A stretch of DNA of 64,000 nt from Serripes groenlandicus (Eukaryota > Mollusca > Bivalvia > Cardiida > Cardiidae). Each line of letters opens with the position of its first letter. Position 1 is the stretch's first letter. The notes under the pieces were generated by a model. It was not told the origin of the DNA. It did no database searches and saw only the letters and a program-made list of their open reading frames with translations. This document shows, piece by piece, positions 41,900 to 53,046 of the stretch. The position numbers and the translations under genes were made by a program. The DNA lies in assembly GCA_031761405.1 (NCBI GenBank), contig JASEVX010000007.1:44036411-44100410 (forward strand). The letters run 5' to 3'.

Positions 41900-42146
41900 T
41901 ATGAGCCATTCCACGAGAAAAACAACATTATTGGATCTGCGTAATGTGTCGACCAAGATCAGGCTAATCCGGGCCGACACATTCCGTCTCAGGTGGATAG
42001 AGGTGTAAAGTAATGATTCCTGAAACAGAAAATCCACAGAAGGCGAAAAGTGTCTGTCCGAGTTAGCCTGCGCGGCATGCTTAGGCTGATCCGGGTCGAT
42101 ACTTTACGCGGAGTCAATAATGTTGGTTTTATCGTGGAACGGCTTA
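41900..42146. mobile_element. Family C MITE inserted in family A (247 bp)
   Basis: TGAGCCATTCCACGAGAAAA to ATCGTGGAACGGCTTA, flanked by TATA on both sides (41896-41899 and 42147-42150), a candidate target duplication. Body as in other copies (GACACATTCCGTCTCAGG, GCGAAAAGTGTCTGTCCGAG). Confidence 0.8.
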
Positions 42147-42264
42147 TATACTTTGTCAAAACGACAAATAAAGAATGTTATTGATACAATAGTTTTACTG
42201 ACTTTGTTCCCTTTGGAAGACCTAATATACAAAGATTTTGATATATATTTAATAATTATACTTT

Positions 42265-42716
42265 CAAAATCGTCTACAGTCTTTATATATATTCAACAAT
42301 TCTATTTTCAATTTATGAAGAGAATTGTCATATTTGAGCTACCCATGATTTCAAAGCAGCCTGTTGTCTTTATATATATTCAACAATTCTATTTTCATTT
42401 TACTTAAAGAATTATCATATTTGTGCCAAGGTGATTTCAAAGTCGTCTGCTGTCTTTATATATATTCAACTATTCTATTTTCATTTTACCAAGAGAATTG
42501 TTATATTTAAGCCAAGATGATTTTAAATTTGTCTGCTGTCTTTATATATATTCAACTATTCTATTTTCATTTTACCAAGAGAATTAAGATATTTAAGCCA
42601 AGATTAATTCAAGGTCGTCTGCTTTCTTGATATATATTCAACAATTCTATTTTCATTTTAATAAGAGAATTGTCATATTTGAGTCAAGATAACTTCAAAG
42701 TCGTTTGCTGTCTTGA
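42265..42716. repeat. 86-bp satellite, first block (about 5 units)
   Basis: ATTCAAC(A/T)A-type landmarks fall at 42291, 42378, 42464, 42550 and 42636, a period of 86-87. Each unit has TCTATTTTCA(T/A)TTTA, AGAGAATT, CATATTT(G/A)AGCC and TTCAAAGTCGTCTGCTGTCT, so the unit resembles the right half of family A. Confidence 0.85.
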
Positions 42717-42746
42717 TATATCGTTGGACATTCCATTTTCGTGAGC

Positions 42747-43471
42747 ATCCTTTTTTCGTGACGTCACTATTTTCGGGCTTATATCACGTGACTTTGTCCT
42801 TACAGCCGATTTGGAACTGTAAAATTAGTTCACAATGGCCAAAGTATTCGCTGACATATTTCAACAATAAAATGCATCTTAAACAGTTTTGTTACTTGTT
42901 GTCATAGGAGCAGTTTAAACCCCCAAAAAGAAAAATCCGACATGAAAATTTACCGTAAAAAGGGTCTTTTGTTGTTTACAAAATGGCGGCCAGGGTCATG
43001 TGATTAGTTTGACCTAGTAAGGTCAATGCATTTTTTCATTATATTTCACATTCCTAAAGGTGCTTATGCATAGAGATGTAAAATAACTAGAAACTTTAAA
43101 CTAATATCCCATTAGAAATATGGCAATTTTGAAATCTGTATTGATCTTTGTGATGATATAAATATAGGATGCTTACAGGGTACCAAATATCCATGCAGAC
43201 CCTTCAGGTTGACACAGTGGGATAACAAATGAGAAAGGAAAATAAGCTTAACGAAGATTCAAAGTTGAGTAATTAAAAAAAAAAAAGTTCATATTTAAAT
43301 CAGGGATAATTTCAAATTAATTTGTTTAAACTATATAAAATGTTTAATTGCTTCAGTTTTTTAGTTTTCAATATGTTACGACCTATTGCCCCTTTTAATT
43401 TTTTTTTTTTTTGTGTGTTGCCTTTTTTGAAACTGCAAATGTCCCAAATAATGACGTCACGAAAATAGGAT
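42747..43471. mobile_element. Inserted DNA element with CRE-containing termini (725 bp)
   Basis: Left ATCCTTTTTTCGTGACGTCA and right complement ATCCTATTTTCGTGACGTCA start about 28-bp inverted repeats, each containing TGACGTCA. The interior includes CAAAATGGCGGCCAGG at about 42979. No coding capacity, so non-autonomous. It splits the 86-bp satellite. No clean target duplication is visible. Confidence 0.65.
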
Positions 43472-43674
43472 AACAATTTCTGCTTCGGACTTATTGAACA
43501 CATGTGTATTCAAGATTATTTTTTTGTGAATAATTAGTTTTCAAAGGATTTTTTGCTCGAAACTTAGAGGAAATAAATCTTTCAGATAAGACATGAAATT
43601 TCGTATCATTCACTATGTCTTCTGCATGTTTCGTCTTTGAAGCCTTACACTCACGAATTACGGATGCTCGAGGA

Positions 43675-43975
43675 TATGTATTCAACAATTCTATTTTCAT
43701 TTTATCAAGAGAATTGTCATATTGTGGCTAATATGATATCAAAGTAGTCTGCTGTCTTGATATATATTCAACAATTCGATTTTATTTTACCAAGAGAATT
43801 GTCATAGTTGAGCCAATATGATTTCAAAGTCGTCTCCTGTCTTTATATATATTCAACAATTATATTGCAATTTTACCAAGAGAATTGTCATATTTGAGCC
43901 AAGATGTTATCAAAGTAGTTTGCTTTCTTTATATATATTCAACAATTATATTGCCATTTTACCAAGGGAAGAATA
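43675..43975. repeat. 86-bp satellite, second block (about 4 units)
   Basis: ATTCAACAAT landmarks at 43679, 43766, 43851 and 43937 (period 85-87), with the same unit content as 42265-42716. Confidence 0.85.
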
Positions 43976-44020
43976 TTTCTAAGAACTATAGTAGCAAATT
44001 GATTTGAAACCCTAAGGGCG

Positions 44021-44150
44021 ATAACCCTTTCTAACATATAGACGACATGTTTAAAACGTGTGGCAAAATGTCACTTTCCTACAATGTTTATATTCAACTA
44101 CAACCATTTTGCAGAATGTTTGCCTAGATGTGTCGTATGTTGGAGAAGCA
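44021..44150. mobile_element. Family A MITE, internally deleted
   Basis: GATAACCCTTTCTAACATAT, AGACGACATG, GTGTGGCAAAATGTCACTTT, GTGTCGTATGTTGGAGAAG. Confidence 0.5.
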
Positions 44151-44212
44151 TCCGGGGTCTTGGTGCATCTGCTCACAGTCTCACCAGAGTCTTAACTGTC
44201 TGTCTTTATACA

Positions 44213-44345
44213 GTGATTGGTTGACTTGGGTTTAACGGCGTTTTCACCATTTTTGTTGTAATATCACGACGGCCAATGCATCTACTAATGTGTTTCCTGC
44301 CTATCTCACACCAGTACTCCACACAACAGACGTCCCAAGCAACTA
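44213..44345 (-). mobile_element. SINE (body 2), head lost
   Basis: TTGACTTGGGTTTAACGGCG, TAATATCACGACGGCCAATG, CAGTACTCCACACAAC is the reverse complement of tail plus body 2. Confidence 0.65.
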
Positions 44346-44367
44346 TACCGTTAATCCATTGGTTGAA

Positions 44368-44600
44368 TACAAAGGACGCTTGCCACAGTCACAGCAAACT
44401 TCATCAGATGACTTTAAACACATCTTGTCACACATATTGAATATCTCTATAATTGAAAGAAATATTATAGAATAAAGTTGAAAACAATGCGGCAATAGGA
44501 GGAATTTCCAATTATGAGTAATGTCTCCTTTTGTCGCAATTCTTTCAAAAGTCTTCTGCAGAGGCGTCAAAAAATGCTTCTGCACGAGGAAAAGAGTTAA
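44368..44600. mobile_element. Family A MITE, old copy ending at a satellite
   Basis: AAGTTGAAAACAATGCGGCA, GAGGAATTTCCAATTATGAG, CTCCTTTTGTCGCAATTCTT, GTCTTCTGCAGAGGCGTC and GAGGAAAAGAGTTAA. Its terminal TTAA (44597-44600) is the first four bases of the 31-bp satellite. Confidence 0.65.
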
Positions 44601-44966
44601 CGACACAGTCACAAAGTATTATTCATATTAACGACACAGTCACAAAGTATTATTCATATTAACGACACAGTCACAAAGTATTATTCATATTAACGACACA
44701 GTCACAAAGTATTATTCATTAACGACACAGTCACAAAGTAGTATTCATATTAATGACACAGTCACAAGTATTATTCATATTAACGACACAGTCACAAAGT
44801 AGTATTCATATTAACGACACAGTCACAAAGTATTATTCATATTAACGACACAGTCACAAAGTATTATTCATATTAACGACACAGTCACAAAGTAGTATTC
44901 ATATTAACGACACAGTCACAAAGTAGTATTCATATTAACGACACAGTCACAAAGCAGTATTCATAT
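44597..44966. repeat. 31-bp satellite, about 12 copies
   Basis: Unit TTAACGACACAGTCACAAAG followed by TATTATTCATA. Units differ by single bases (TATTATT or TAGTATT), with a short deletion in one at about 44718. Low divergence points to recent expansion. Confidence 0.95.
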
Positions 44967-45087
44967 TTAAGATTGTTGATTCACATTACTAATTGTACAT
45001 GGATTGTAATTGCACATATTCCTTCATTAGTCAAAACCTTTACAATTAGTGTACGGAAGGTGCGAGCAATTCTAAAAAGTTCTCTTC

Positions 45088-45262
45088 AAATTTTATCGTG
45101 TGGTGCATTATGCCGCTTTCAACAATTTTTTCAGTTATATCACGGTGTTTCATGTGTAATTTACCAGTGCTACTGGTACATTTATCCTGAGACTGTAAGT
45201 CAGTCGTGATGCTAACCCCGCAATTCTGAACGCCAAGTAGGTAAAACCATTACTGCCATGTT
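45088..45262 (-). mobile_element. SINE (body 1), head lost
   Basis: GCCGCTTTCAACAATTTTTT, CAGTTATATCACGGTGTTTC, GTGCTACTGGTACATTTATC, AGTCAGTCGTGATGCTAACC and ATTCTGAACGCCA form the reverse complement of body 1 and tail. Confidence 0.75.
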
Positions 45263-45277
45263 TTTTAAAGTCTTCTC

Positions 45278-45507
45278 TTAACTCTTTCCCTCATACGACA
45301 ATCCTGCAGCAAACGACTTTGAACATATTTTGTCAAAAAGTAGAAAATCTCTATAATTGAATGGATAACCTATGACTAAAAGTGGAAAACATTGTGGCAA
45401 AAGGAGAAATTGCACGTTTTGTGCAATTTCTTCTTTTGTCACTATGTTTTCAAATAGCCGTCTGCTGCAGAGGCGTCAGAAAGCGTCTATATGAAGGAAA
45501 GGGTTAA
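45278..45507. mobile_element. Family A TTAA MITE, full-length (230 bp)
   Basis: TTAACTCTTTCCCTCATACG to TATGAAGGAAAGGGTTAA. Hairpin AAAAGGAGAAATTGCAC / GTGCAATTTCTTCTTTT, loop GTTTT. Confidence 0.88.
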
Positions 45508-45643
45508 CAAGGGTTCGTCGTAATGGCGACATGCAATCCAATGCTTATTTGCAAATAAAATACTAGTACTAATTTTGAATCAATGCTGCAGACTTGTATC
45601 TCTCAACTTGAAAGAGCTGGTTTTATGTTTATAATTGATATAA

Positions 45644-45881
45644 TTAACCCTCACCAACATACAACCAATCTTCAGCAGACGACTTTGAAAACATATAAAA
45701 GTGAAATATGTAACATCCCTATCAATGAAAAAATAATTATAGGATAGAGTTGTAAACAAACACCGGGACAAAAGGATAAATTCCTCATCGTAAACAATTT
45801 CTCCTTTTGTCACAATGTTTTCAAATGTCGTCTGCTACAAATGCTACAACATGTATGTTTAATTTCGGGGAAAAGGGTTAA
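45644..45881. mobile_element. Family A MITE, full-length but diverged (238 bp)
   Basis: TTAACCCTCACCAACATACA to GGGGAAAAGGGTTAA. Centre GATAAATTCCTCATCGTAAA / CAATTTCTCCTTTTGTCACA is partly decayed; TCGTCTGCTACAAATGC at the right. Confidence 0.75.
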
Positions 45882-46056
45882 CTACGCATGTCCGTCAACA
45901 TTAGCACTAAAAGAAGAATTTTCATAAATAGTAAAGGTCGTGTCTGCAATATAGGGTAATTAAGCAAACAATTTCTCTTAGATAAATGAGAATGCATTAT
46001 TTATTGAAACTTGAAGGATTTACATTGCATGGTTGTATACCACCTGTGTCTCTTGA

Positions 46057-46461
46057 CATTCAGGGCATCTGCAATCCACATAACATACTGGCTATATTCC
46101 CTACCGCATTGTAGGTGTATGATAGAGCGTCCGTCTCGGCCGGTTCATACCAAATACATTCAGGGTATCTGTACTCCACATAACATACTGGCTATATTCC
46201 CTACCGTCTTAGTGGTGTATGATAGAGCGTCCGTCTCGACCGTGTCATACCGAATACTTTAACAATGATAGTAAGGGATGCCCTCCTTTGCGCACGGGGT
46301 TGTGAGATTAGTATTGCGACTGACTGGCTCGTGTCAGGATAAATTGACCTGATGTACTGGTAACTTACCAAGGAAACGCCTTGATATAACTGATGAACTG
46401 GTAACTTACACAGGAAACGCCGTGATATAACTGATGTACTGGTAACTTACACAGGAAACAC
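46057..46461 (+). mobile_element. SINE (body 1) with internally duplicated head and tail
   Basis: A segment with CATAACATACTGGCTATATT and the head GGTGTATGATAGAGCGTCCG occurs twice at a spacing of about 100 bases. After body 1 (GCGACTGACTGGCTCGTGTC), the tail module ACTGGTAACTTAC..GGAAACGCC..GATATAACTGATG is repeated three times with a 41-bp period (46351, 46392, 46433), ending in a TA microsatellite. Confidence 0.75.
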
Positions 46462-46465
46462 CGTG

Positions 46466-46487
46466 ATATATATATATATATATATTT
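46466..46487. repeat. (TA)n microsatellite
   Basis: About ten TA units at the 3' end of a SINE. Confidence 0.85.
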
Positions 46488-47277
46488 TATTAATCCTCCT
46501 TTGCAGAAGATACATTGTAAACATACAACACCATATAATACAAACACAATAATCAACTTTCTACAAAATGTACATGAAATTGAAAAAGTAAGAAAAACAG
46601 GACAGACAAAATGACAGAGGAGTATATAATTAATGTTCATAGTTGATAGGAATTTGCGATGTGAACCCCATATTGAAAACATGGTGTAAATGGATGAAAT
46701 TATTGTAGGAAGATGAGAAATAAGAAAAACTTCCATCTTTGTAACAACATTTTCAAAAATACCATTATTATATTTAACAGCCTTGTACATCAATGATAGT
46801 ATACAAGATGAAGTTTATCGGTACAAAACACATATAACTCATGCTATAGGCTTAAACACAAAGTGCAAACAAACACACCTTGAATGCAATACAACATAGG
46901 AAGGCAACGTGGTGAAACTGACAGAGCATGTACTCAACATTAGCCGGCATCTGATGACACAATTTAGACCATAGTATTCAGACATGCATATAAATTTCAT
47001 AGCAAAGCTTGAAAAGTGAGCACCCCCGTAATATTGAATAAATGCTTCTGCTGCCACAACACATTTAAAAACTGCCCATCACAGAAATGACACTTCAGAG
47101 AAAAATACATGTATTATCTCTTTATTGTTTTGAAAAGTACATCTAAAAAACTACTGGTATGCACGTTTTTTGCTTTCTTCTGGATTAAAGCATCTTGGCG
47201 CTTTTTGTGGTACCCTTTTACCTCCTCATTATTTCGACAATCATTGGAGAAAATGGAGGTGGTATTAACGCGTTTCC
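46488..47277. other. No gene recognised
   Basis: Frames of 142 codons (minus, starting at 46793) and 72 codons (minus) extend over SINE and AT-rich sequence with no domain. Confidence 0.4.
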
Positions 47278-47507
47278 GTAACCATTTCCCACGTTCAACA
47301 AATCTGTAGCAGACGAATTTGTAAACATTTTGTCAAACATATGGAATTTCTCTATAAATGAAAGAACAATTATTGAATAAAGCTGAAAACATTGTGTCAA
47401 AAGAAGAAAGTGGTCGTTATGAGCAATTTTTCATTTTGCTACCATGTTTTCACAAGGCGTCTGCTGTATAGGCGTCAGAAAGCCCCTGCATGTAGGGAAG
47501 GGTTTAA
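47278..47507. mobile_element. Family A MITE, near full-length
   Basis: CGTAACCATTTCCCACGTTC, GTAGCAGACGAATTTGTAAA, AAAACATTGTGTCAAAAGAA, GAGCAATTTTTCATTTTGC, GGCGTCTGCTGTATAGGCG, GTAGGGAAGGGTTTAA. Confidence 0.72.
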
Positions 47508-48251
47508 TACAACAGAAGACAAGACAGCGTTTTATTGACATAAGCTAATACAGCTTCTAGTCATAAAAACACAATTTAACATATATTAACACGACATGTC
47601 TTTCAATAAGCAATAAACAATAAGCAAAGTGTTTATTGAAGGAGGATTGAAAATGTATAAACAAAAAATATATTTCTGTTTGATGAACCAATGTACTAGT
47701 TTTAGAACCCTAGGGTTTAGTTTATATGATATAGTACATTAAGCACTGCGTAAATTCAATTAATTGCTCTTAATTAAAACACGGACACCAATATTGCCGT
47801 TTCAAACAATAACTGAAGTAGTGGTGAATAGCCATGTTCATATTGATGATTGATAAAATAAATAACACATGAAAGGCTTGACATATACCACTTGAGTTAT
47901 AAGTAGACGTGTATTACCAGAGTCTATATTTATCTAGAACATATTGCGATGGTCCTTATTTATCCTCTTTTCTATACTCATTAATTCTAATAAATAAACC
48001 GCGCCTCTAGGGATTTAGGTGATGGCACAATCTCGCCAGGGTCTTCACTATCCGTCTTTATTTAATGTAGTCCTAGATTCATCATATTCGCAAGCCAAGG
48101 TTAATGTTTCCATTACATTACTTTAATCGTACTAATGGGAATGCTAATTTACGGCGTAGTATTCGCTAGCGAAGAGGTAGATACATCTATTGACAAACAT
48201 CTATTCAATATGATCCTAAATCCACAGACGCAGATCGCTTCATGCATGTAC
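47508..48251. other. AT-rich, no gene recognised
   Basis: Nothing identifiable beyond short AT-rich repeats such as AATAAGCAATAAACAATAAG near 47605. Confidence 0.45.
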
Positions 48252-48256
48252 CTTAC

Positions 48257-48596
48257 CAGGAGCGTAGCTCCCTTTAGGCACTGTAGGCACGTGCCTACAC
48301 ATTTTTTCTAAAAATGCCCCAAAATGCAGCTGCGGCGATACACATCTGCGTAATGTATCGACCAGATCAGCATCCGCGCAGACTGATCCGGCCGACACAT
48401 TCCGTCTAAGGGGGTAGGGGATAGATATAGTAGTGATTCCTGAAACAGAAGATCCCCAGGAGGCGAAAAGTGTATATCCGGGTACGCCTGTGTGACATGC
48501 TTAGGCTGATCCGGGTCGATACTTTACGCAGAGTCCACAATGTTGATTTTCTCACGAGACGGCCTACACATTGATTACTGCCAAGCTACGCTCCTG
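48257..48596. mobile_element. Small hAT-like element carrying a family C insertion
   Basis: CAGGAGCGTAGCT at the left and AGCTACGCTCCTG at the right are inverted ends. CTTAC directly flanks both sides (48252-48256 and 48597-48601), a candidate 5-bp target duplication. TGCCTACACATTTTTTC and GCCTACACATTGATTAC flank the inner family C copy. The ends resemble hAT ends as I recall them, but the duplication length is unusual. Confidence 0.55.
48346..48564. mobile_element. Family C MITE inside the hAT-like element, left end lost
   Basis: CTGCGTAATGTATCGACCAG, GACACATTCCGTCTAAGG, GATTCCTGAAACAGAAGATC, AGTCCACAATGTTGATTTTC and CACGAGACGGCC. Confidence 0.7.
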
Positions 48597-48601
48597 CTTA
48601 C

Positions 48602-49544
48602 TATTCCTCTGGGTGACTGGTGAATATTTGTATGAAGCTTGTGAAGTAATAAGAGCGAATAACAGACAAAAATCAGTCGGAATAAGTAAATGGGCTGATC
48701 TTAGCCTGCACTTTTCGCAGGAGACATACACATCATCTACGCGCGGGTTTTTTTTTTTGCTTAAATGTTTATGTTATCTATAATATCTAAGTTATGTTAA
48801 TCTGTTTATTTTTGCTTTAAATCAAGTATGTTTAAATGCAATAAAATATATGAAAATTTAATTTAAAAAATATGTTAATAATAAAGTATGTATGTAACGA
48901 GACTGACATATTCGTATTTTAAATTAATAGCAAACATTGAATGGATATACCTACATTTTCGTGTTTATGACAAGTGAAGATAAAGATATGTCTATGAATA
49001 CATGTTCGCTAATCCGAACGTGATATTGGGATAAAGATATCATTATAACATTTCTCTGACTAATTGGCGAACAGGTATATACATGTGGATTGACAGCGGT
49101 CGAAAATTATCTCCTGTTAGCTTTCTCTTATTGATGCCGATAAAACAATATTTTAAACTTCAAAGGAGCAATAGAAACTCAACAAACACCTCCACTTACG
49201 GAAAGACGGACGGACGGACAGAGGACGGCGGGTGACACAAGCACTACTTACTTTCCTCATAGTATTGACTGTTTTCTGCATGACAATTATTAAATCGAAA
49301 TGTGAATACAGTCGTTTTTTCAAGGCGTGTAATATTTCACCACGGGGGATTTTGTCGTTCCTAAGCATTAATTGTGCTCAAATATTGACAAATAAATACT
49401 TCCCGGAGAAAACAATTCATCATCAAATATCAGCATTGTGTTTTATAATGCAAACAATAATTTTGTGAAATATTAATGCTCTCGTATAGTGCTATCTTAA
49501 ATATACATCCAGCAAAAAAGATCTGTTGATACATGCTAATTTCG
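48602..49544. other. AT-rich, no gene recognised
   Basis: Short frames on both strands; nothing identifiable. Confidence 0.45.
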
Positions 49545-49690
49545 CCGGCTTTTTGACACCCTCTGCAGCAACGACTTTTGAAAACATCATGGCAAAAGCA
49601 GAAATTAATCATCAGAACTGTAATAATTATTTGTTTATTTTTTGCCAATATGCTTTCCAAGCAATCTGCTGCAGAGTTGCTGTATGCCAG
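49545..49690. mobile_element. Family A MITE, degenerate
   Basis: ACCCTCTGCAGCAACGACTT, TTGAAAACATCATGGCAAAA, GCAGAAATTAATCATCAG, AAGCAATCTGCTGCAGAGTT. Confidence 0.6.
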
Positions 49691-50024
49691 GCGAAAATGA
49701 GTCTTGTTGCATCTTCCTTCCAGAACGAGACACAGTTTTATTGGCGTAAATCGGACTGAAATACACTCCGAATCGGAACTGAGGAATGTATTGAATATAT
49801 GACATTGAGTTTTAAATTAATTGTAAATGTATATTGGATGCACTGGAAATGATTGATTTTATAAAAGAAATTGTGATAATTGAGGATGAAACTGAATGAT
49901 TTACATTGAAACAAAGAATAAATTTATTTGGAGCATTGTGACCTTAGGGAGTTTTGAGTGCGAACCGTCGTTGCGATGATGGCTAAAAGTCTTCGTCTTC
50001 AAAATAGTCTTTGTGAGATGGCGT

Positions 50025-50163
50025 CTGTTGCCTTGGTAGAATGTTGTGCGAGGAGTACTGGTGCCAGACATTTAGGAAATGCATGATTAAGTGAACTGTC
50101 CGCCGTGAAAAGGAATGTTAAAAATGGCGATAAACTCTATTCAACCAATCAATCAATCAATTG
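50025..50163 (+). mobile_element. SINE (body 2), head lost
   Basis: GTTGCCTTGGTAGAATGTTG, GAGGAGTACTGGTGCCAGAC, GGAAATGCATGATTAAGTGA, CCGCCGTGAAAAGGAATGTT and a CAATCAATCAATCAA end. Confidence 0.72.
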
Positions 50164-50584
50164 GTCCACTTCATCGTTTTCATGCTAGCACTTAAACCTA
50201 TTATATAACCGGTGCTGATGGGAATTTAGATATGTCCCGTGTGGGCAGACCATTCTATGACAGGTGTAGATTTTGATTTAGATATCATTTATCACTGTCT
50301 GGTTATGGTTGTCTGTTACGCGAATGAGATATATTCTTATGCATGTCCAAACCGTTTATGTACTATTTTAGAAAGGTCTCCTTTGAAAAACGAGAATAAA
50401 CGTGTACCAGATGGATAATCGAAACCACTTTCTTGATAAAAGCAACATAAAATTAAATATAAAAACGCTGTTGTTTTGGTTATTGTTTGTTTGTGTTGTG
50501 GGGATGGAGGTTTTTGTTTGTGTTTGTGCTGTTCTTTTTTTTTTCTTTTTCTTTTCATTTTATTGTTTGATTCGTAGATTGAAA
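50164..50584. other. No gene recognised
   Basis: Low-complexity T-rich sequence at about 50533-50562; otherwise nothing identifiable. Confidence 0.45.
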
Positions 50585-50770
50585 TATTTCCTTTCCCCTC
50601 CGTATGTTGACGCATCTGTAGCAGACGAGTTTGGAAACACTGTGAAATAGGTGAAATGTTTTCACTGCTATACAATGGTTGTTCTGTTATTTATAGAGAG
50701 CTTTCATATGTTTACCTTTATGCTTTAAAACTCATCTGTTGCAGATGTGTTGTACGTGGGAAAGAGTTAA
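50585..50770. mobile_element. Family A MITE, internally deleted
   Basis: CCTTTCCCCTCCGTATGTTG, GTAGCAGACGAGTTTGGAAA, CATCTGTTGCAGATGTGTTG, GTGGGAAAGAGTTAA. Confidence 0.68.
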
Positions 50771-51281
50771 CCTGTTTACGCTGTGTTCACTCTTCCGTTC
50801 TTGATTTTAATTATATTGGACATTGCATCTTTGTGTGAAATTATTGTAAAGGGACTTCTTTTATCGGAATCCATACCTTGTTTGAGTAACAATAATGTCA
50901 CAAGAACTAATCCAAACCAACATTTCCCTATGCAGGTGCAATAACCTTTTCAATAAATAATTTAATAATGTCTTCATCAAAATGATTTGTTATATTTTCC
51001 CATCGTTTTTGCACAGTTCTTGTCCTTCCATATTTGTGTTTTCTCGTTGCCAAGGACGTTAAAATAGACATATATGCGATACCTTCTTATTCGACTCAGA
51101 ATAAAATCATGGTCTATAAACATGTAATGTACATTGAATTCGCGAGGAGTACATGGGATATATCGTTAAAACGAACCATGTCCTAGAACGGATCCGTATT
51201 GATGAAACTAGCAAAGTAGTAGTTTTGATTACTCAGACGAAAAACTGGCTCCATTTTACGCAATAAACCCTCAAATATATA
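50771..51281. other. No gene recognised
   Basis: Nothing identifiable on either strand. Confidence 0.45.
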
Positions 51282-51429
51282 CCACGCAGGCTGACACGAA
51301 CAAACACTTTTTGCCTCCTTTGGATTTTTTGTTTCAGGAATCATTACTCTATACCTCTGTTCCCCTGAGGTGTGTCGGTCCGGATTAGCCTGCGCGGACT
51401 GCTTGTTTGTTTTCTCGTGGAACGGCTCA
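51282..51429. mobile_element. Family C MITE, left end lost
   Basis: CCACGCAGGCTGACACGAAC, TTTCAGGAATCATTACTCTA, TATACCTCTGTTCCCCTGAG, GGATTAGCCTGCGCGG, TTTTCTCGTGGAACGGCTCA. Confidence 0.75.
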
Positions 51430-52554
51430 TATATATATATCCCTCGAACATGTCGATTACTCGAAGTCTCGAGTTTGTCGCGAGTCTACTGTAATATTTA
51501 ACAACTTTATACATAGGGAATATTAAGTTGCAGTAGCCTGCATGTAATTACGCCGGACAATGTGTGTGTATAATACATGTATATAGTTTTTTTCTAAGGG
51601 ATAATAACCTTCAGAAATGTATTATTGTTATAACTGTAACATGAGCTGTTTATGCTTAAGTTGAAGATAAAATAGCTTTTCTGTTAGGTTCTGTTCTGTA
51701 TAATCGTGTGAATTAACTTTGCAGTTTAATGTGCATTGTTAGTTTTACTATTATTGGGTAGTGCAAATGTTTTCCTCATCGTTGAAATTTTATATACATT
51801 CTATAAGTCGTTTCATCCTCCTGGTTGATGTCCCAAGAAGTTTTTTTTTGTCCGGTAAACTGAACAATAACGTCGTTCACCGTTATACAGTGAACCATAT
51901 ATTATCTTTTGCAGCATCAGCTGCTAGATATGAATTAAACGACTTCTGAATCAGACGAATCTTCACCAGGATGATCGTTAGAAAACTCGTGAAAATAACA
52001 AGGAGCTACGTTGTCATTTATAAATATATAGTGTCTCCCGGGCTTTCCGATATATGTCATGCGGTGAAAGCATGGCACCCATTTGTCAATTAGGATAATA
52101 CCGAAAGATTTTCAAAATATATATAAATTTTCTCAAAAAAAAAACACTTACCATATTTCAATTGGATAAGGTTGTTACTTCTGAATATCAAACACTCAAG
52201 TCGGCACAAAGATAATATCCATTGTTTATCTGAAATGAAACAAAAACAGTAACATTATTGGAGAAATTTAACAATGATCAGGACATGTCACAGTAGAATT
52301 ACCCTCTGACTTTGCGTCCAGTGAAGGACGAGATCAGCCTGCTCATCCACACAGTCTAATCAGAATCTGTTTACTGACAAGTTATAGATTACGCGTAGGC
52401 GGAAAGTGAACTATGATCTATGGTGATACTATGAGGATATATAGGCACGCCTGAGTCTTCACGGACCGCGGATATATTAAGATATTCAATCGTTTTGATG
52501 TTAAGATACTTCTTGAAAGCTCTTGATGTGGATTCGCGGTTTGAACTGGATATA
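51430..52554. other. No gene recognised
   Basis: ATATATATAT follows the MITE end. GAGATCAGCCTGCTCATCCA and CAGTCTAATCAGAATCTG near 52330-52372 look like a scrap of the family that forms the 59.4-kb repeat. Confidence 0.4.
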
Positions 52555-52775
52555 AGCAGGACGCAACCGCAGTCATTCTGATTTAATATCAAATCCTGAT
52601 CGGGTTCGATCCCCGGCCGGATCATAACAGTCAACACATGCATAATCAATGGCAGGGACGTGAGTCAGTAATACCACTGATAACCTGGTTTCAGAATAAA
52701 ACTTACCGTGATATAACTGTACAATTGTTGAAAGAGACGTAAAAGATCACACAAACAAACAAAAAACAAAACTAA
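52555..52775 (+). mobile_element. SINE with B box and shared tail, rearranged
   Basis: B box TCGGGTTCGATCCCCGGCCG followed by GATCATAACAGTC, then GTAATACCACTGATAACCTG, TTACCGTGATATAACTGTAC and AATTGTTGAAAGAGACGTAA with an ACAAACAAACAAAAAACAAA end. Confidence 0.65.
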
Positions 52776-53046
52776 TAAAGCTTTTTCCCAAAGCAGCGCC
52801 GATATAATCATATATTGGAAAAAGAGTGTTTTATTGTCCAATATAACATTGTTTGCATTGCTACAGCTGTACCCTAAAACCTCTTCAGAACACTTCATTT
52901 GAATATGTATTGTTATCGAACAATAATACCGCAGACATCGGGTGATGGACTCTGTCGTAGAATGTCCTTCATTATCCCGTCTGTTTACAATTCAACTACG
53001 ACGTAGGAATATAAAGTTATCTTTAGATATCTGAATTTGTTTGCGG

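Noticed and set aside
44597..44966. CRISPR-like array (regular 31-bp repeats)
   Set aside because: There are no unique spacers; units are directly adjacent, and the genome is eukaryotic.
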